Shown here one piece after another: positions 1-6,908 of a stretch of DNA of 10,086 bases. Both the position numbers and the translations under genes were made by a program. Under the pieces are notes generated by a model that made no database searches, had not been told where the DNA came from, and saw only the letters and a list, made by a program, of their open reading frames with translations. Location: assembly GCA_964454355.1 (NCBI GenBank), contig CAYVTA010000078.1, forward strand, positions 1 to 10,086, read 5' to 3'. How positions within the stretch are numbered: position 1 is the first letter of the stretch; the number at the start of each line of letters is the position of its first letter. The stretch is from UBA1081 sp964454355. Its GTDB lineage: Bacteria; Bacillota; Clostridia; Oscillospirales; Acutalibacteraceae.

Positions 1-1116
1 TGCAAGAATACCCATATAGCCGCCCAAACAAGGACCGCAAGTGGGAGTTGAAACAGCACAGCCGGCATCGATGAAAATATCCATGTAACCGAGCTTTATG
101 CACTCTTTATAAACAGACTGTGTTGCAGGAATAACAATACATCTGATATCCTTTGCAACCTTTTTACCCTTAAGAATTTCTGCAGCAGCTTTCATATCGG
201 AAATTCTGCCGTTTGTGCACGAGCCGATAACTACCTGATCGGGAACTATATCTGTAAGCTCTGATGCCGGCTTTGTATTCTCAGGAAGATGAGGACAAGC
301 AACAGTTGAAACGATTTCGCTGAGATTGATTACATATTCCTCATCATAAACAGCATCTTCGTCAGCCTTATAAACATTGAATTCACGGTTAACTCTGCCG
401 TTAACATATTCAAGAGTCTTTTCATCAACCTCAAAAATTCCGTTCTTTGCACCGGCTTCAATCGCCATATTAGCCATAGCGAGACGGTCATCCATAGAAA
501 GTGAATGAAGCCCATCGCCTGTAAATTCCATTGAACGGTAAAGAGCACCGTCAACACCGATCATACCGATGATGTGCAGTATAACGTCCTTACCTGAAAC
601 ACCCTTTCTCAATGAACCGGTAAGAGTAAATTTGATAGCAGAAGGAACCTTAAACCAAGCCTTGCCTGTTGCCATACCTGCCGCCATATCAGTACTGCCT
701 ATACCGGTTGAAAATGCACCCAATGCACCGTATGTACAGGTATGAGAGTCAGCACCGATAATGCATTCACCGGGAGCAGCAAGACCCTTTTCAGGGATCA
801 ATGCGTGTTCGATCCCCATATCACCTACATCATAATAATTTGTGATATTGAATGATTTTGCAAAGGTACGGCATTGCTTTGTCTGCTGAGCAGCTTTAAT
901 ATCCTTATTAGGAACAAAGTGATCCATTACCATTGCAATTTTCGTATTGTCAAAAACTTTATCAAATCCGTTTTTGCTAAATTCATTGATTGCTACGGGT
1001 GAAGTTATATCATTACCCAATACAAGATCCAGTTTAGCCATAATAAGCTGTCCTGCTTCTACAGATTCAAGACCTGCATGTGCAGCAAGAATCTTTTGAG
1101 TCATTGTCATTCCCAT
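1..1116 (-). CDS. leuC: 3-isopropylmalate dehydratase large subunit (C-terminus beyond window)
   Basis: This gene encodes the [4Fe-4S] large subunit of isopropylmalate isomerase, which with LeuD interconverts 2- and 3-isopropylmalate in cytoplasmic leucine synthesis. The frame is open from ATG 1116 to the window edge, giving 372 codons. The N-terminus reads MGMTMTQKILAAHAGL. The three expected cluster ligands are visible: Cys300 in GSCTNGR, and Cys360 and Cys363 in CGPCLGG. Other aconitase-family blocks include GADSHTCTYGALGAFSTGIG. Spacing fits the shorter HacA-type subunit of about 420 residues, so roughly 50 residues should lie to the left. The AAGGAGAG ribosome binding site overlaps the leuA stop codon, and only 12 nt separate the two genes, so they are co-transcribed from the T-box-controlled promoter. 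Aconitase and homoaconitase are relatives, but the leuA linkage settles the assignment. Confidence 0.95.
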   Translation of the reverse strand, partial: MGMTMTQKILAAHAGLESVEAGQLIMAKLDLVLGNDITSPVAINEFSKNGFDKVFDNTKIAMVMDHFVPNKDIKAAQQTKQCRTFAKSFNITNYYDVGDMGIEHALIPEKGLAAPGECIIGADSHTCTYGALGAFSTGIGSTDMAAGMATGKAWFKVPSAIKFTLTGSLRKGVSGKDVILHIIGMIGVDGALYRSMEFTGDGLHSLSMDDRLAMANMAIEAGAKNGIFEVDEKTLEYVNGRVNREFNVYKADEDAVYDEEYVINLSEIVSTVACPHLPENTKPASELTDIVPDQVVIGSCTNGRISDMKAAAEILKGKKVAKDIRCIVIPATQSVYKECIKLGYMDIFIDAGCAVSTPTCGPCLGGYMGILA

Positions 1117-1128
1117 AATACTCTCTCC

Positions 1129-2802
1129 TTATTTCTTCTTTTCGTAACGGTTAATTGCTGAGAAAAGTGCATAAATTGATGAAACGATAATATCGTCATC
1201 AACACCGACACCCCAGCTTACTGTTCCGTCTTCCATTGTAACACTGACATAGGAAACAGCCTTTGACGCAGAACCTACATTAAGAGCGTGTTCCGTATAT
1301 TCAAGATGGTCAAATTTGATTCCGCACTTATGAAGTGCATTTGCAACAGCATCAAGACGTCCGTTACCGCTTGCACTTACATCATCATTAACACCATTGT
1401 GATTAACCGTAAGATAAACTACCGTGTCGGGCTTACGTACAAAATGACAGTCAATATATTTAACAGGACCATCAATAATATTGACATAATTTTCTTTAAA
1501 GACTGAGAAAACCTCGTTTGGCTGAAGCTCTTTATGTCCTTTATCTGAAACATCTTTTACGCAGTAACCTACATCTTCACGCATCTTAACAGGAAGCTGA
1601 TAACCGAACTGTTTGTCAAGAAGATAACCGATTCCGCCCTTACCCGACTGAGAATTAATACGGATAACATCTGTCTTGTACTCTCTGCCAACATCCTTGG
1701 GGTCAATGGGAAGATAAGGAACAGTCCAATGCTCGCAGTTGTTATCTTCTCTGTATTTCATGCCCTTTGCAATAGCATCCTGGTGAGATCCTGAAAATGC
1801 TGCAAAAACAAGATTTCCTGAATAAGGTGAACGCTCATAAACGGACATTCTTGTAACCTTCTCATAAACATCAACAATTTCGGGCATATTTGAAAAGTCA
1901 AGCTCCGGGTCAACACCCTGAGAAAACATATTCATGCCAAGTGTAACTATATCGGCATTACCTGTTCTTTCACCATTACCGAAAAGCGTACCCTCTATTC
2001 TGTCCGCACCTGCAAGAAGTCCAAGCTCACAATCAGCAACAGCACAACCTCTGTCATTATGAGGATGAAGAGAAATTTCAACATTCTCTCTGTATTTAAG
2101 ATTGTTGCTCATATACTCTATCTGATTTGCATAAACATGCGGCATTGAATGCTCAACTGTTACGGGAAGATTGATAACAACCTTTCTGTCTGCAGTAGGC
2201 TGCCAGATATCAAGAACCGCATTACAAACTTCAAGTGCATATTCGGGCTCTGTACCTGTGAAGGATTCGGGAGAATACTCATAGCGATATTTCACTCCGT
2301 ATTCCTTTGCAAGTGAATCAAAGAGCTTTGCACCTTCAATTGCAATTTGCTTGATCTGTTCCTTGCTCTTTCTGAAAACCTGTTCACGCTGTGCAACAGA
2401 AGTGGAATTATAAAGATGCACGATAACATGATTTTCATTCTTTATGCCGTTAAGACTTTCAAAAGTTTTCTTTATAATATGCTCTCTCGACTGAGTAAGC
2501 ACCTGTATTGTTACATCATCAGGAATAAGATCATTTTCAATAAGTGTACGAAGGAACTGATATTCAGTCTCACTCGCTGCGGGGAAGCCGACTTCTATCT
2601 GTTTAAAACCAATTTTAACAAGAAGCTTGAAGAACTCAACCTTTTCTTCAAGACTCATGGGAATGATAAGAGATTGGTTGCCGTCACGAAGATCAACGGA
2701 GCACCAAATCGGAGCCTTTTCAATATAAGTCTTTTTCATCCATTCTCCCTTAACCTCGGGAGGCATAAAAAACTGTCTGGTATACTTTTCTGTGCCTTTC
2801 AT
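1129..2802 (-). CDS. leuA: 2-isopropylmalate synthase (long, class II type)
   Basis: LeuA condenses acetyl-CoA with 2-oxoisovalerate, the first committed step of leucine synthesis. The 557-residue protein starts with a catalytic TIM barrel: DLRDGNQ at residues 37-43 holds the Arg/Asp active-site pair, LHPHNDRG at 245-252 holds the metal-binding histidines His246 and His248, and GNGERTGNAD lies at 275-284. The region from about 430 to the end matches the leucine-binding allosteric domain (for example SASGNGRLDAVANAL), so feedback inhibition by leucine is expected. Length and the APIWCSVDLRDGNQ block fit the roughly 560-residue yeast/Corynebacterium-type enzyme, not the roughly 510-residue E. 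coli type. I chose ATG 2802 over GTG 2811 because the GTG sits inside the ribosome binding site. It is the first gene after the T-box leader. Homocitrate and citramalate synthases are related, but leuC linkage and the leader favour LeuA. Confidence 0.96.
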   Translation of the reverse strand: MKGTEKYTRQFFMPPEVKGEWMKKTYIEKAPIWCSVDLRDGNQSLIIPMSLEEKVEFFKLLVKIGFKQIEVGFPAASETEYQFLRTLIENDLIPDDVTIQVLTQSREHIIKKTFESLNGIKNENHVIVHLYNSTSVAQREQVFRKSKEQIKQIAIEGAKLFDSLAKEYGVKYRYEYSPESFTGTEPEYALEVCNAVLDIWQPTADRKVVINLPVTVEHSMPHVYANQIEYMSNNLKYRENVEISLHPHNDRGCAVADCELGLLAGADRIEGTLFGNGERTGNADIVTLGMNMFSQGVDPELDFSNMPEIVDVYEKVTRMSVYERSPYSGNLVFAAFSGSHQDAIAKGMKYREDNNCEHWTVPYLPIDPKDVGREYKTDVIRINSQSGKGGIGYLLDKQFGYQLPVKMREDVGYCVKDVSDKGHKELQPNEVFSVFKENYVNIIDGPVKYIDCHFVRKPDTVVYLTVNHNGVNDDVSASGNGRLDAVANALHKCGIKFDHLEYTEHALNVGSASKAVSYVSVTMEDGTVSWGVGVDDDIIVSSIYALFSAINRYEKKK

Positions 2803-2807
2803 AAAGT

Positions 2808-2815
2808 TCACCTCT
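2808..2815 (-). promoter_or_regulatory. Ribosome binding site that fixes the leuA start
   Basis: On the minus strand AGAGGTGA lies 5 nt before ATG 2802. The alternative in-frame GTG at 2811-2809 is part of this very site and so cannot be the start. Confidence 0.8.
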
Positions 2816-2839
2816 TTTGGAAATTATACAGATCGCACT

Positions 2840-2875
2840 AAAACAAAAATGTCCCGTCTCACAAAGAGACGGAAC
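2840..2875 (-). terminator. Regulated T-box terminator with competing antiterminator
   Basis: The RNA forms GUUCCGUCUC, a loop of 5, and GAGACGGGAC (10 bp, one G-U), followed by a U-rich run. The alternative antiterminator pairs AGAG (2895-2898) with CUCU (2865-2868) and ACGGA with UCCGU. This leaves the canonical 7-nt UGGUACC bulge free to bind the tRNA end. The two structures share the UCCGUCUC arm, which is the standard T-box switch. Confidence 0.92.
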
Positions 2876-3129
2876 AATAAAGTCCGTGGTACCACTCTAA
2901 TTGGTGAAAAAATCACCCACTCTTCTCATATCGGGCATAAAGCCGAATATGATACTTCTTTAACGATGAAGCTCCGTTCTTCCTACACGACCGTCACAAG
3001 ACGGTGTTCAGTCGACCGCTCGAAGGAGAGATACGATCACTCACGGTTACAGCCTCGCACCAAACGGCTGCTCTCTGAAATTCCGTTTACGAATGACCCT
3101 TTAGCCTTGTCATTGCGTTTATCTGTATT
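2840..3129 (-). ncRNA. T-box leader, predicted leucine tRNA-responsive
   Basis: This is a complete T-box riboswitch upstream of leuA. In transcript order it shows: stem I, with paired arms 3091-3098/3035-3042 and 3105-3108/3023-3026 enclosing a specifier loop; the AGAGAG motif (3071-3076); an apical hairpin (3051-3054/3066-3069) whose loop contains GGUG; a stem II hairpin ACCGUC-UUGU-GACGGU (2990-3005); a stem IIA/B H-type pseudoknot with AACG/CGUU (2975-2978 with 2962-2965) interleaved with CUUC/GAAG (2968-2971 with 2955-2958); a long hairpin at 2926-2952; a stem III-like GGUGA/UCACC hairpin (2903-2917); and the T-box AGAGUGGUACCACG (2885-2898). The codon CUC (Leu) sits in the specifier loop at 3028-3030. 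The bulge UGGU would pair with a tRNA 3' end of ACCA, as for tRNA-Leu with discriminator A. The base after CUC is U, whereas a purine is usual, so the exact specifier is less certain than the T-box call. Confidence 0.93.
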
Positions 3130-3135
3130 GTGGTT

Positions 3136-3164
3136 ATTATACAATTGATAGGTGCAAATGTCAA
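3136..3164 (-). promoter_or_regulatory. Sigma-A promoter of the leu operon
   Basis: On the minus strand, -35 TTGACA (3159-3164) and -10 TATAAT (3136-3141) are both perfect consensus with a 17-bp spacer. Transcription should start near 3129, just before the T-box leader. Such a strong promoter fits control by termination rather than by initiation. Confidence 0.93.
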
Positions 3165-3174
3165 GAGAATTTCC

Positions 3175-3197
3175 AAAAAATCTTCACCAAAATGAAG
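3175..3197 (-). terminator. Weak intrinsic terminator after the SGNH hydrolase gene
   Basis: On the minus strand CTTCAT-TTTG-GTGAAG (6 bp including one wobble) is followed by ATTTTTT. It lies about 50 nt past the SGNH stop and directly upstream of the leu promoter. The stem is short and AT-rich, so termination may be partial. Confidence 0.5.
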
Positions 3198-3249
3198 CAG
3201 AATTTATGTATGTATTGCACTAAAATTCAATTCAGAACAATAGGCAGCT

Positions 3250-3888
3250 TCATTCGTTACTAATCAATCGTATTATTTCTCTTGCAAGCTCCTCTTTTAT
3301 AATCTGATGTCCCGGGGCTGTGGGATGAACCCCGTCCACGCTCCAATATTCTGCATTGTCTTCTTTTACAAAATCATCAAATACATCCTGAAGCGGAACA
3401 AAGCTTAAAGAGTATTTCTCGGCAACACGTTTTGCCGCCTCGGCACGTTTTTTTACTTCAGCACAGAACTGTTCCCACATTTCTTTAGTGGCAGTACCAT
3501 TTAAAACAAAAGGTTCAAGAATGATGATTTTTATATCGGGCAGTGCATTTTTTATCTCTTCGATAAGCATTCCGAATATTTTTTCGTATTTTTCTTCATC
3601 AACACCGCATTGCATAGTCAGTTCATGGGCAACATCGTTAACACCAACAAGAATCGACATATAATCGGGCTTCAAATTGATAATATCTTCCTTGATACGA
3701 GAATAAACATCGGTAATGCGATCACCGCTGACTCCACGGTTCAAAAAACAGAATTCGCCTTTTCTGTTCTTCAAGAAGTCGGCGGCAACAAGTAACGGAT
3801 AACCTGTACCCAATCCGAAATTTACTCTGTCATCATCTTCTCTGTTTGCATCAGTTATTGAGTCCCCTTGAAATAAAAATCTCTTCAT
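3250..3888 (-). CDS. SGNH/GDSL-family hydrolase (esterase or deacetylase)
   Basis: This 212-residue protein has the full set of SGNH blocks. Block I is FQGDSITD with nucleophile Ser10, block II is NRGVSGDR around Gly52 and Gly55, block III is GVND with Asn84, and block V is DGVHP with Asp185 and His188. This is a complete catalytic apparatus for hydrolysing O-esters by a Ser-His-Asp mechanism. Known relatives include lysophospholipase L1-like enzymes and carbohydrate O-deacetylases; the substrate cannot be told from sequence. There is no signal peptide or membrane segment, so it should be cytoplasmic. Its length is normal for the single-domain family. It is transcribed alone. An in-frame ATG at 3945 lies inside the promoter and is rejected in favour of ATG 3888 with a strong ribosome binding site. 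The fucosidase about 5 kb away makes acetylated oligosaccharides a possible but unproven substrate. Confidence 0.9.
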   Translation of the reverse strand: MKRFLFQGDSITDANREDDDRVNFGLGTGYPLLVAADFLKNRKGEFCFLNRGVSGDRITDVYSRIKEDIINLKPDYMSILVGVNDVAHELTMQCGVDEEKYEKIFGMLIEEIKNALPDIKIIILEPFVLNGTATKEMWEQFCAEVKKRAEAAKRVAEKYSLSFVPLQDVFDDFVKEDNAEYWSVDGVHPTAPGHQIIKEELAREIIRLISNE

Positions 3889-3893
3889 TCGGG

Positions 3894-3900
3894 CACCTCC
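3894..3900 (-). promoter_or_regulatory. Ribosome binding site that fixes the SGNH hydrolase start
   Basis: GGAGGTG on the minus strand stands 5 nt before ATG 3888. The longer frame from 3945 has no such site and would start at the -35 box. Confidence 0.85.
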
Positions 3901-3916
3901 GGAAAATATTTTCTTT

Positions 3917-3945
3917 ATTTTAGCATTACAGGTCGGGAATTTCAA
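3917..3945 (-). promoter_or_regulatory. Promoter of the SGNH hydrolase gene
   Basis: On the minus strand, -35 TTGAAA (3940-3945), a 17-bp spacer and -10 TAAAAT (3917-3922), preceded by an extended -10 TGC. Transcription would start near 3910, leaving a leader of about 20 nt. Confidence 0.82.
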
Positions 3946-3967
3946 GACTTAATGAGGAGTGTTTATC

Positions 3968-3996
3968 TTGCACTTATCAACAAAATCATTTATAAT
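3968..3996 (+). promoter_or_regulatory. Divergent promoter of the YkgJ-like/PHP unit
   Basis: -35 TTGCAC (3968-3973), a 17-bp spacer, and a perfect -10 TATAAT (3991-3996). The start point would be near 4003, only about 10 nt before the preferred GTG start. The two divergent -35 boxes (3940-3945 and 3968-3973) are 22 bp apart. Confidence 0.7.
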
Positions 3997-4012
3997 ATAT
4001 GCGGTGATTGAA

Positions 4013-4513
4013 GTGAACAATAAAATTTATCTTTTAAACAAAGCCTATGAAATGTTTGACCGCATTACTCCGCTACCCTATGACTGCGGGCGACTTTGCG
4101 GCGGAAGATGTTGTAAGGGTGACGGCAAAACAGGGATGTGGCTGTTTCCCGGTGAAGAAGAAATATTAAAAGAAATTGATAATTTCAAAATCCTTGATTG
4201 CGATGGCAATTTCGGACAGAAAATGGTTGTCTGCAACGGCACTTGTGACAGAAAAACAAGACCTCTCGCCTGCCGTATCTACCCTTATTTTCCTATGATA
4301 AATAATGATTTTTTTGATGTCAGAGCAGATATAAGAGGAATCGGAAGCTGTCCTTTGCTTTACAATAATGTTAAAGTTAATTACGCATTTATCAGACAAA
4401 TCAGAATCATGGCACGGCTGCTTGCAAGAGATGAGCAGCTAAAAGATTATATTATCGGTATTAACGCTATGCTCGATGAAATTGAAGAATTTGCAACGAG
4501 GACAACGCTATGA
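4013..4513 (+). CDS. YkgJ-family cysteine-cluster metal-binding protein
   Basis: The 166-residue protein carries the cysteine pattern of the YkgJ (UPF0153-type) zinc/iron-chelating family: Cys25, Cys29, Cys33 and Cys34 in CGRLCGGRCC, Cys74 and Cys78 in CNGTC, Cys87 in RPLACRIYPYFP, and Cys113 in GSCPLL. The family is predicted to bind a metal or Fe-S cluster; its reaction is not established. No signal peptide or membrane segment is seen. The start is uncertain. The frame is open back to GTG 3959, but a promoter with TATAAT at 3991 lies within that extension, so I prefer GTG 4013 with GGTGA upstream; GTG 4004 and TTG 3968 are alternatives. The stop overlaps the next start as ATGA, which implies translational coupling with the PHP phosphoesterase. 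Confidence 0.85.
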   Translation: MNNKIYLLNKAYEMFDRITPLPYDCGRLCGGRCCKGDGKTGMWLFPGEEEILKEIDNFKILDCDGNFGQKMVVCNGTCDRKTRPLACRIYPYFPMINNDFFDVRADIRGIGSCPLLYNNVKVNYAFIRQIRIMARLLARDEQLKDYIIGINAMLDEIEEFATRTTL

Positions 4514-5343
4514 TGGACGGATATATTGATTTACATACGCATTCAACTTGCTCGGACGGAACGTTCACTCCTGCTGAAGTTGTAAAAGAAGCTGCCAAGA
4601 CAGGACTTCGTGCAATTGCACTGACAGATCACGATACAGTTGATGGTTTAGAGGAAGCGATTGAAGCCGGCAAAATATACAATCTTGAAGTTATAACCGG
4701 AATTGAGTTCTCTGTAGTTTCTGACACTGAAATGCATTTATTAGGGCTGAATTTTAACCTTGACTGTCCTGAAATTCGAAATATTCTGGATGAAATGATA
4801 ATACAGCGTGAAAAACGTAACTGTAAAGTGGTTGAGCTGCTCAAAAATATCGGTATTAACATCACCGTTGATGATATTCTTGCAGAGGCTACATCAAAAG
4901 TTACCGGAAGAAGTCAAATAGCAAAAGCAATGATAAAAAAGGGGTATGTTTCAACCATAAAAGAAGCATTTGACAAATATCTGTCATACGGCAGACCTGC
5001 CTTTGTGGAAAGAACCACATTGTCACCTGAAAAGGCTATTGAAATTATAAAAAACAGCGGCGGCAAATCCTCACTTGCCCATCTTAATCAAATCGGTAAA
5101 AGTGATGATGAGCTATACAAAATACTCACACATCTGAAATCAGCAGGTCTTGATGCGGTTGAGGGATATTACACCGAATACACACATGATATGAGTCTTC
5201 GTTACCAAAGAATTGCAGAAGATGTCGGACTTAAGCTCACAGGCGGTTCGGATTTTCACGGCAAAAACAAGGACGGATATAATATCGGAACCGGAAAAGG
5301 TGACCTTAGAATTCCTTATGAGCTCTTGGATAAACTAAAATAA
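4510..5343 (+). CDS. PHP-domain phosphoesterase
   Basis: The 277-residue protein is a polymerase-and-histidinol-phosphatase (PHP) domain enzyme, a metal-dependent phosphoesterase. Its metal ligands are in the expected order: HTHSTCSDG (His9, His11, Asp16), LTDHDTVDG (Asp40, His41), GIEFS (Glu66), His76, AHLNQ (His191) and GSDFHG (Asp248, His250). It resembles the stand-alone YciV/TrpH group. Characterised members include RNase AM and a 3',5'-nucleotide bisphosphate phosphatase, so an RNA-end or small phosphonucleotide substrate is plausible but not shown. The start ATG 4510 overlaps the upstream stop by 4 bp, with GAGG 8 nt before it; ATG 4513 is an alternative. No signal peptide is present. 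No clear terminator follows, only the inverted repeat at 5343-5378. Confidence 0.9.
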   Translation: MMDGYIDLHTHSTCSDGTFTPAEVVKEAAKTGLRAIALTDHDTVDGLEEAIEAGKIYNLEVITGIEFSVVSDTEMHLLGLNFNLDCPEIRNILDEMIIQREKRNCKVVELLKNIGINITVDDILAEATSKVTGRSQIAKAMIKKGYVSTIKEAFDKYLSYGRPAFVERTTLSPEKAIEIIKNSGGKSSLAHLNQIGKSDDELYKILTHLKSAGLDAVEGYYTEYTHDMSLRYQRIAEDVGLKLTGGSDFHGKNKDGYNIGTGKGDLRIPYELLDKLK

Positions 5344-5378
5344 ATTAGTACTTTGACATATTATTGCCGATACTAATT
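5343..5378. repeat. Inverted repeat, possible operator or weak hairpin
   Basis: AATTAGTA (5343-5350) and TACTAATT (5371-5378) are perfect 8-bp inverted arms separated by 20 bp. No T-run follows, so a terminator is unlikely. The right arm ends 23 bp before the -35 box of the flavoprotein operon, a place where an activator could bind. The arms are AT-rich and could match by chance. Confidence 0.35.
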
Positions 5379-5401
5379 GACTAAATAATTGTTTGTATCT
5401 A

Positions 5402-5430
5402 TTGATTTTATATATAGCTTTTGTTATAAT
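5402..5430 (+). promoter_or_regulatory. Promoter of the flavoprotein operon
   Basis: -35 TTGATT (5402-5407), a 17-bp spacer, and -10 TATAAT (5425-5430) with an extended TGT motif directly before it. The start should be near 5437. The weak -35 with an extended -10 could be helped by an activator bound upstream. Confidence 0.78.
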
Positions 5431-5466
5431 ATAAACTGATGTCAATGAAAAAAGGAGATATGAAAA

Positions 5467-6897
5467 ATGTACGATATAGCAATCGTCGGTGCCGGTGTTA
5501 CCGGAACAATGACAGCTCGTGCGCTTTCCAAATACAATCTTAAAATTGCACTTTTGGAAAAGTGTAATGATGTTGCCATGGGTGCTACAAAAGCTAACAG
5601 CGGCATAGTACACGCAGGATTTGATGCTGCAGAAGGTTCTCTTATGGCAAAAATGAATGTAAAGGGCTGTGCTATGATGCCCGAAACCTGCAAAAAGCTG
5701 AATGTTCCTTATAAAAATAATGGATCTCTTGTTGTTGCTTTTTCCGAAGAAGAAGATGAACATCTCAAGGTACTTCTTGCAAGAGGTAAGGCTAACGGTG
5801 TACCCGAACTTTCAATTCTTTCAAAGGAAGAGCTTCTTGAAAAAGAGCCAAACCTCAGTCCCGAATCCACTTCTGCTCTCTATGCTCCCACCGCAGGTAT
5901 TGTCTGTCCTTATGAGCTTACTATTGCTGCAGCAGAATGCGCAGTAAGCAACGGTGTTGAATTTATCAGGAATTGTGAAGTCAAGGCTGTTAATACAGAT
6001 AACGAAAAAATAACACTTAAAACAACTCAAGGTTCAATTGAAGCAAAATATGTTATTAATGCAGCAGGCGTATTTTCCGATGATCTTGCCCGCATGGCAG
6101 GCGATGATTCAATCAGCATTAATGCAAGAAGAGGTGAATATTTCCTCCTTGACAGAGCTGTTGGCAACACAGTAAGCTGTACAATTTTCCAGTGTCCGAG
6201 CAAGATGGGCAAAGGTATTCTTGTCTCCCCCACCGTTGACGGTAATTTGCTTGTAGGTCCTACTGCAGAAGATATTGAGGATAAGTCCAATGTTGCAACC
6301 ACAAATTCAGGACTTAACGATGTAAGAAAATATGCTGTAAAAAGTGTTCCATCCGTTAACACAAGAAATGCCATTACTTCTTTCACAGGGCTTCGTGCTC
6401 ATGCCGAAGCACACGAGTTCATTATCGGTATAAGCGAATACAATTCAAGACTTATAAACGCAGCGGGCATAGAATCTCCAGGTCTTTCCTCTGCACCTGC
6501 AATTGCTGAATACATTGAAGATATCGTAAAAGGTGTATTCCCCGATGCGATTGTAAAGGCTGATTATGATGACACAAGAGAGGCTCCCGTCAGATTCAGA
6601 CATATGACTGATGAAGAGAGAGCTGAGTTAATAAAGCAAAACAGTGCTTATGGCAGAATTATCTGCCGCTGTGAGACCATTACGGAAGCCGAAATTATCG
6701 ATGCTATAAAAGCTCCTGCCGGAGCAAGAGATGTTGATGGTGTAAAGAGAAGGACAAGAGCCGGAATGGGCAGATGTCAGGGCGGGTTCTGCGGTTCAAA
6801 GGTTGTTGAGATTATTGCCCGAGAGCTTGGCTGTGATATTAACGAAATTACAAAATTCGGTGGAAACTCCAACATTCTGTTCGATAAAACTAAATGA
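5467..6897 (+). CDS. GlpA-like FAD dehydrogenase with BFD-type [2Fe-2S] domain
   Basis: The 476-residue protein has an N-terminal DAO-type FAD domain: GAGVTG at 8-13 for the dinucleotide, an acidic EK at 31-32, VINAAG at 196-201, RRGEYFLLD at 221-229, GLRA at 308-311, and a C-terminal AAGIESPGL block from 332. A BFD-like iron-sulfur domain follows, with Cys400 and Cys402 in CRCE and Cys437 and Cys442 in CQGGFC. This layout matches the GlpA subunit of anaerobic glycerol-3-phosphate dehydrogenase and the COG0579 group. By family, it should oxidise a 2-hydroxyacid, glycerol-3-phosphate or amine-like substrate and pass electrons through FAD to the cluster. It is shorter than E. coli GlpA (about 540 residues). 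The start ATG 5467 has AAGGAG 9 nt upstream. It begins a three-gene operon. L-2-hydroxyglutarate oxidase-like activity is the main alternative. Confidence 0.88.
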   Translation: MYDIAIVGAGVTGTMTARALSKYNLKIALLEKCNDVAMGATKANSGIVHAGFDAAEGSLMAKMNVKGCAMMPETCKKLNVPYKNNGSLVVAFSEEEDEHLKVLLARGKANGVPELSILSKEELLEKEPNLSPESTSALYAPTAGIVCPYELTIAAAECAVSNGVEFIRNCEVKAVNTDNEKITLKTTQGSIEAKYVINAAGVFSDDLARMAGDDSISINARRGEYFLLDRAVGNTVSCTIFQCPSKMGKGILVSPTVDGNLLVGPTAEDIEDKSNVATTNSGLNDVRKYAVKSVPSVNTRNAITSFTGLRAHAEAHEFIIGISEYNSRLINAAGIESPGLSSAPAIAEYIEDIVKGVFPDAIVKADYDDTREAPVRFRHMTDEERAELIKQNSAYGRIICRCETITEAEIIDAIKAPAGARDVDGVKRRTRAGMGRCQGGFCGSKVVEIIARELGCDINEITKFGGNSNILFDKTK

Positions 6898-6908
6898 GGT
6901 GAAGAATA

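Noticed and set aside
2820..2850. TATAAT-like box on the minus strand between the T-box terminator and leuA, a possible second leuA promoter
   Set aside because: No acceptable -35 lies at 16-18 bp; the match is isolated in AT-rich sequence and would bypass the riboswitch.
2347..3148. Plus-strand open frames opposite leuA and the T-box
   Set aside because: They lie opposite a well-supported gene and a structured leader, have no convincing ribosome binding site and no recognisable protein motifs.
5353..5405. TTGACA at 5353 and TTGACT at 5377 as additional -35 boxes for the flavoprotein operon
   Set aside because: TTGACA has no -10 at usable spacing; TTGACT could pair only with TATTGA at 5400, a poor match compared with the TATAAT at 5425.
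5467..6897. Possibility that the first flavoprotein is an ordinary glycerol-3-phosphate oxidase (GlpO/GlpD)
   Set aside because: The BFD-type cysteine domain and the two partner genes are not part of those single-subunit enzymes.
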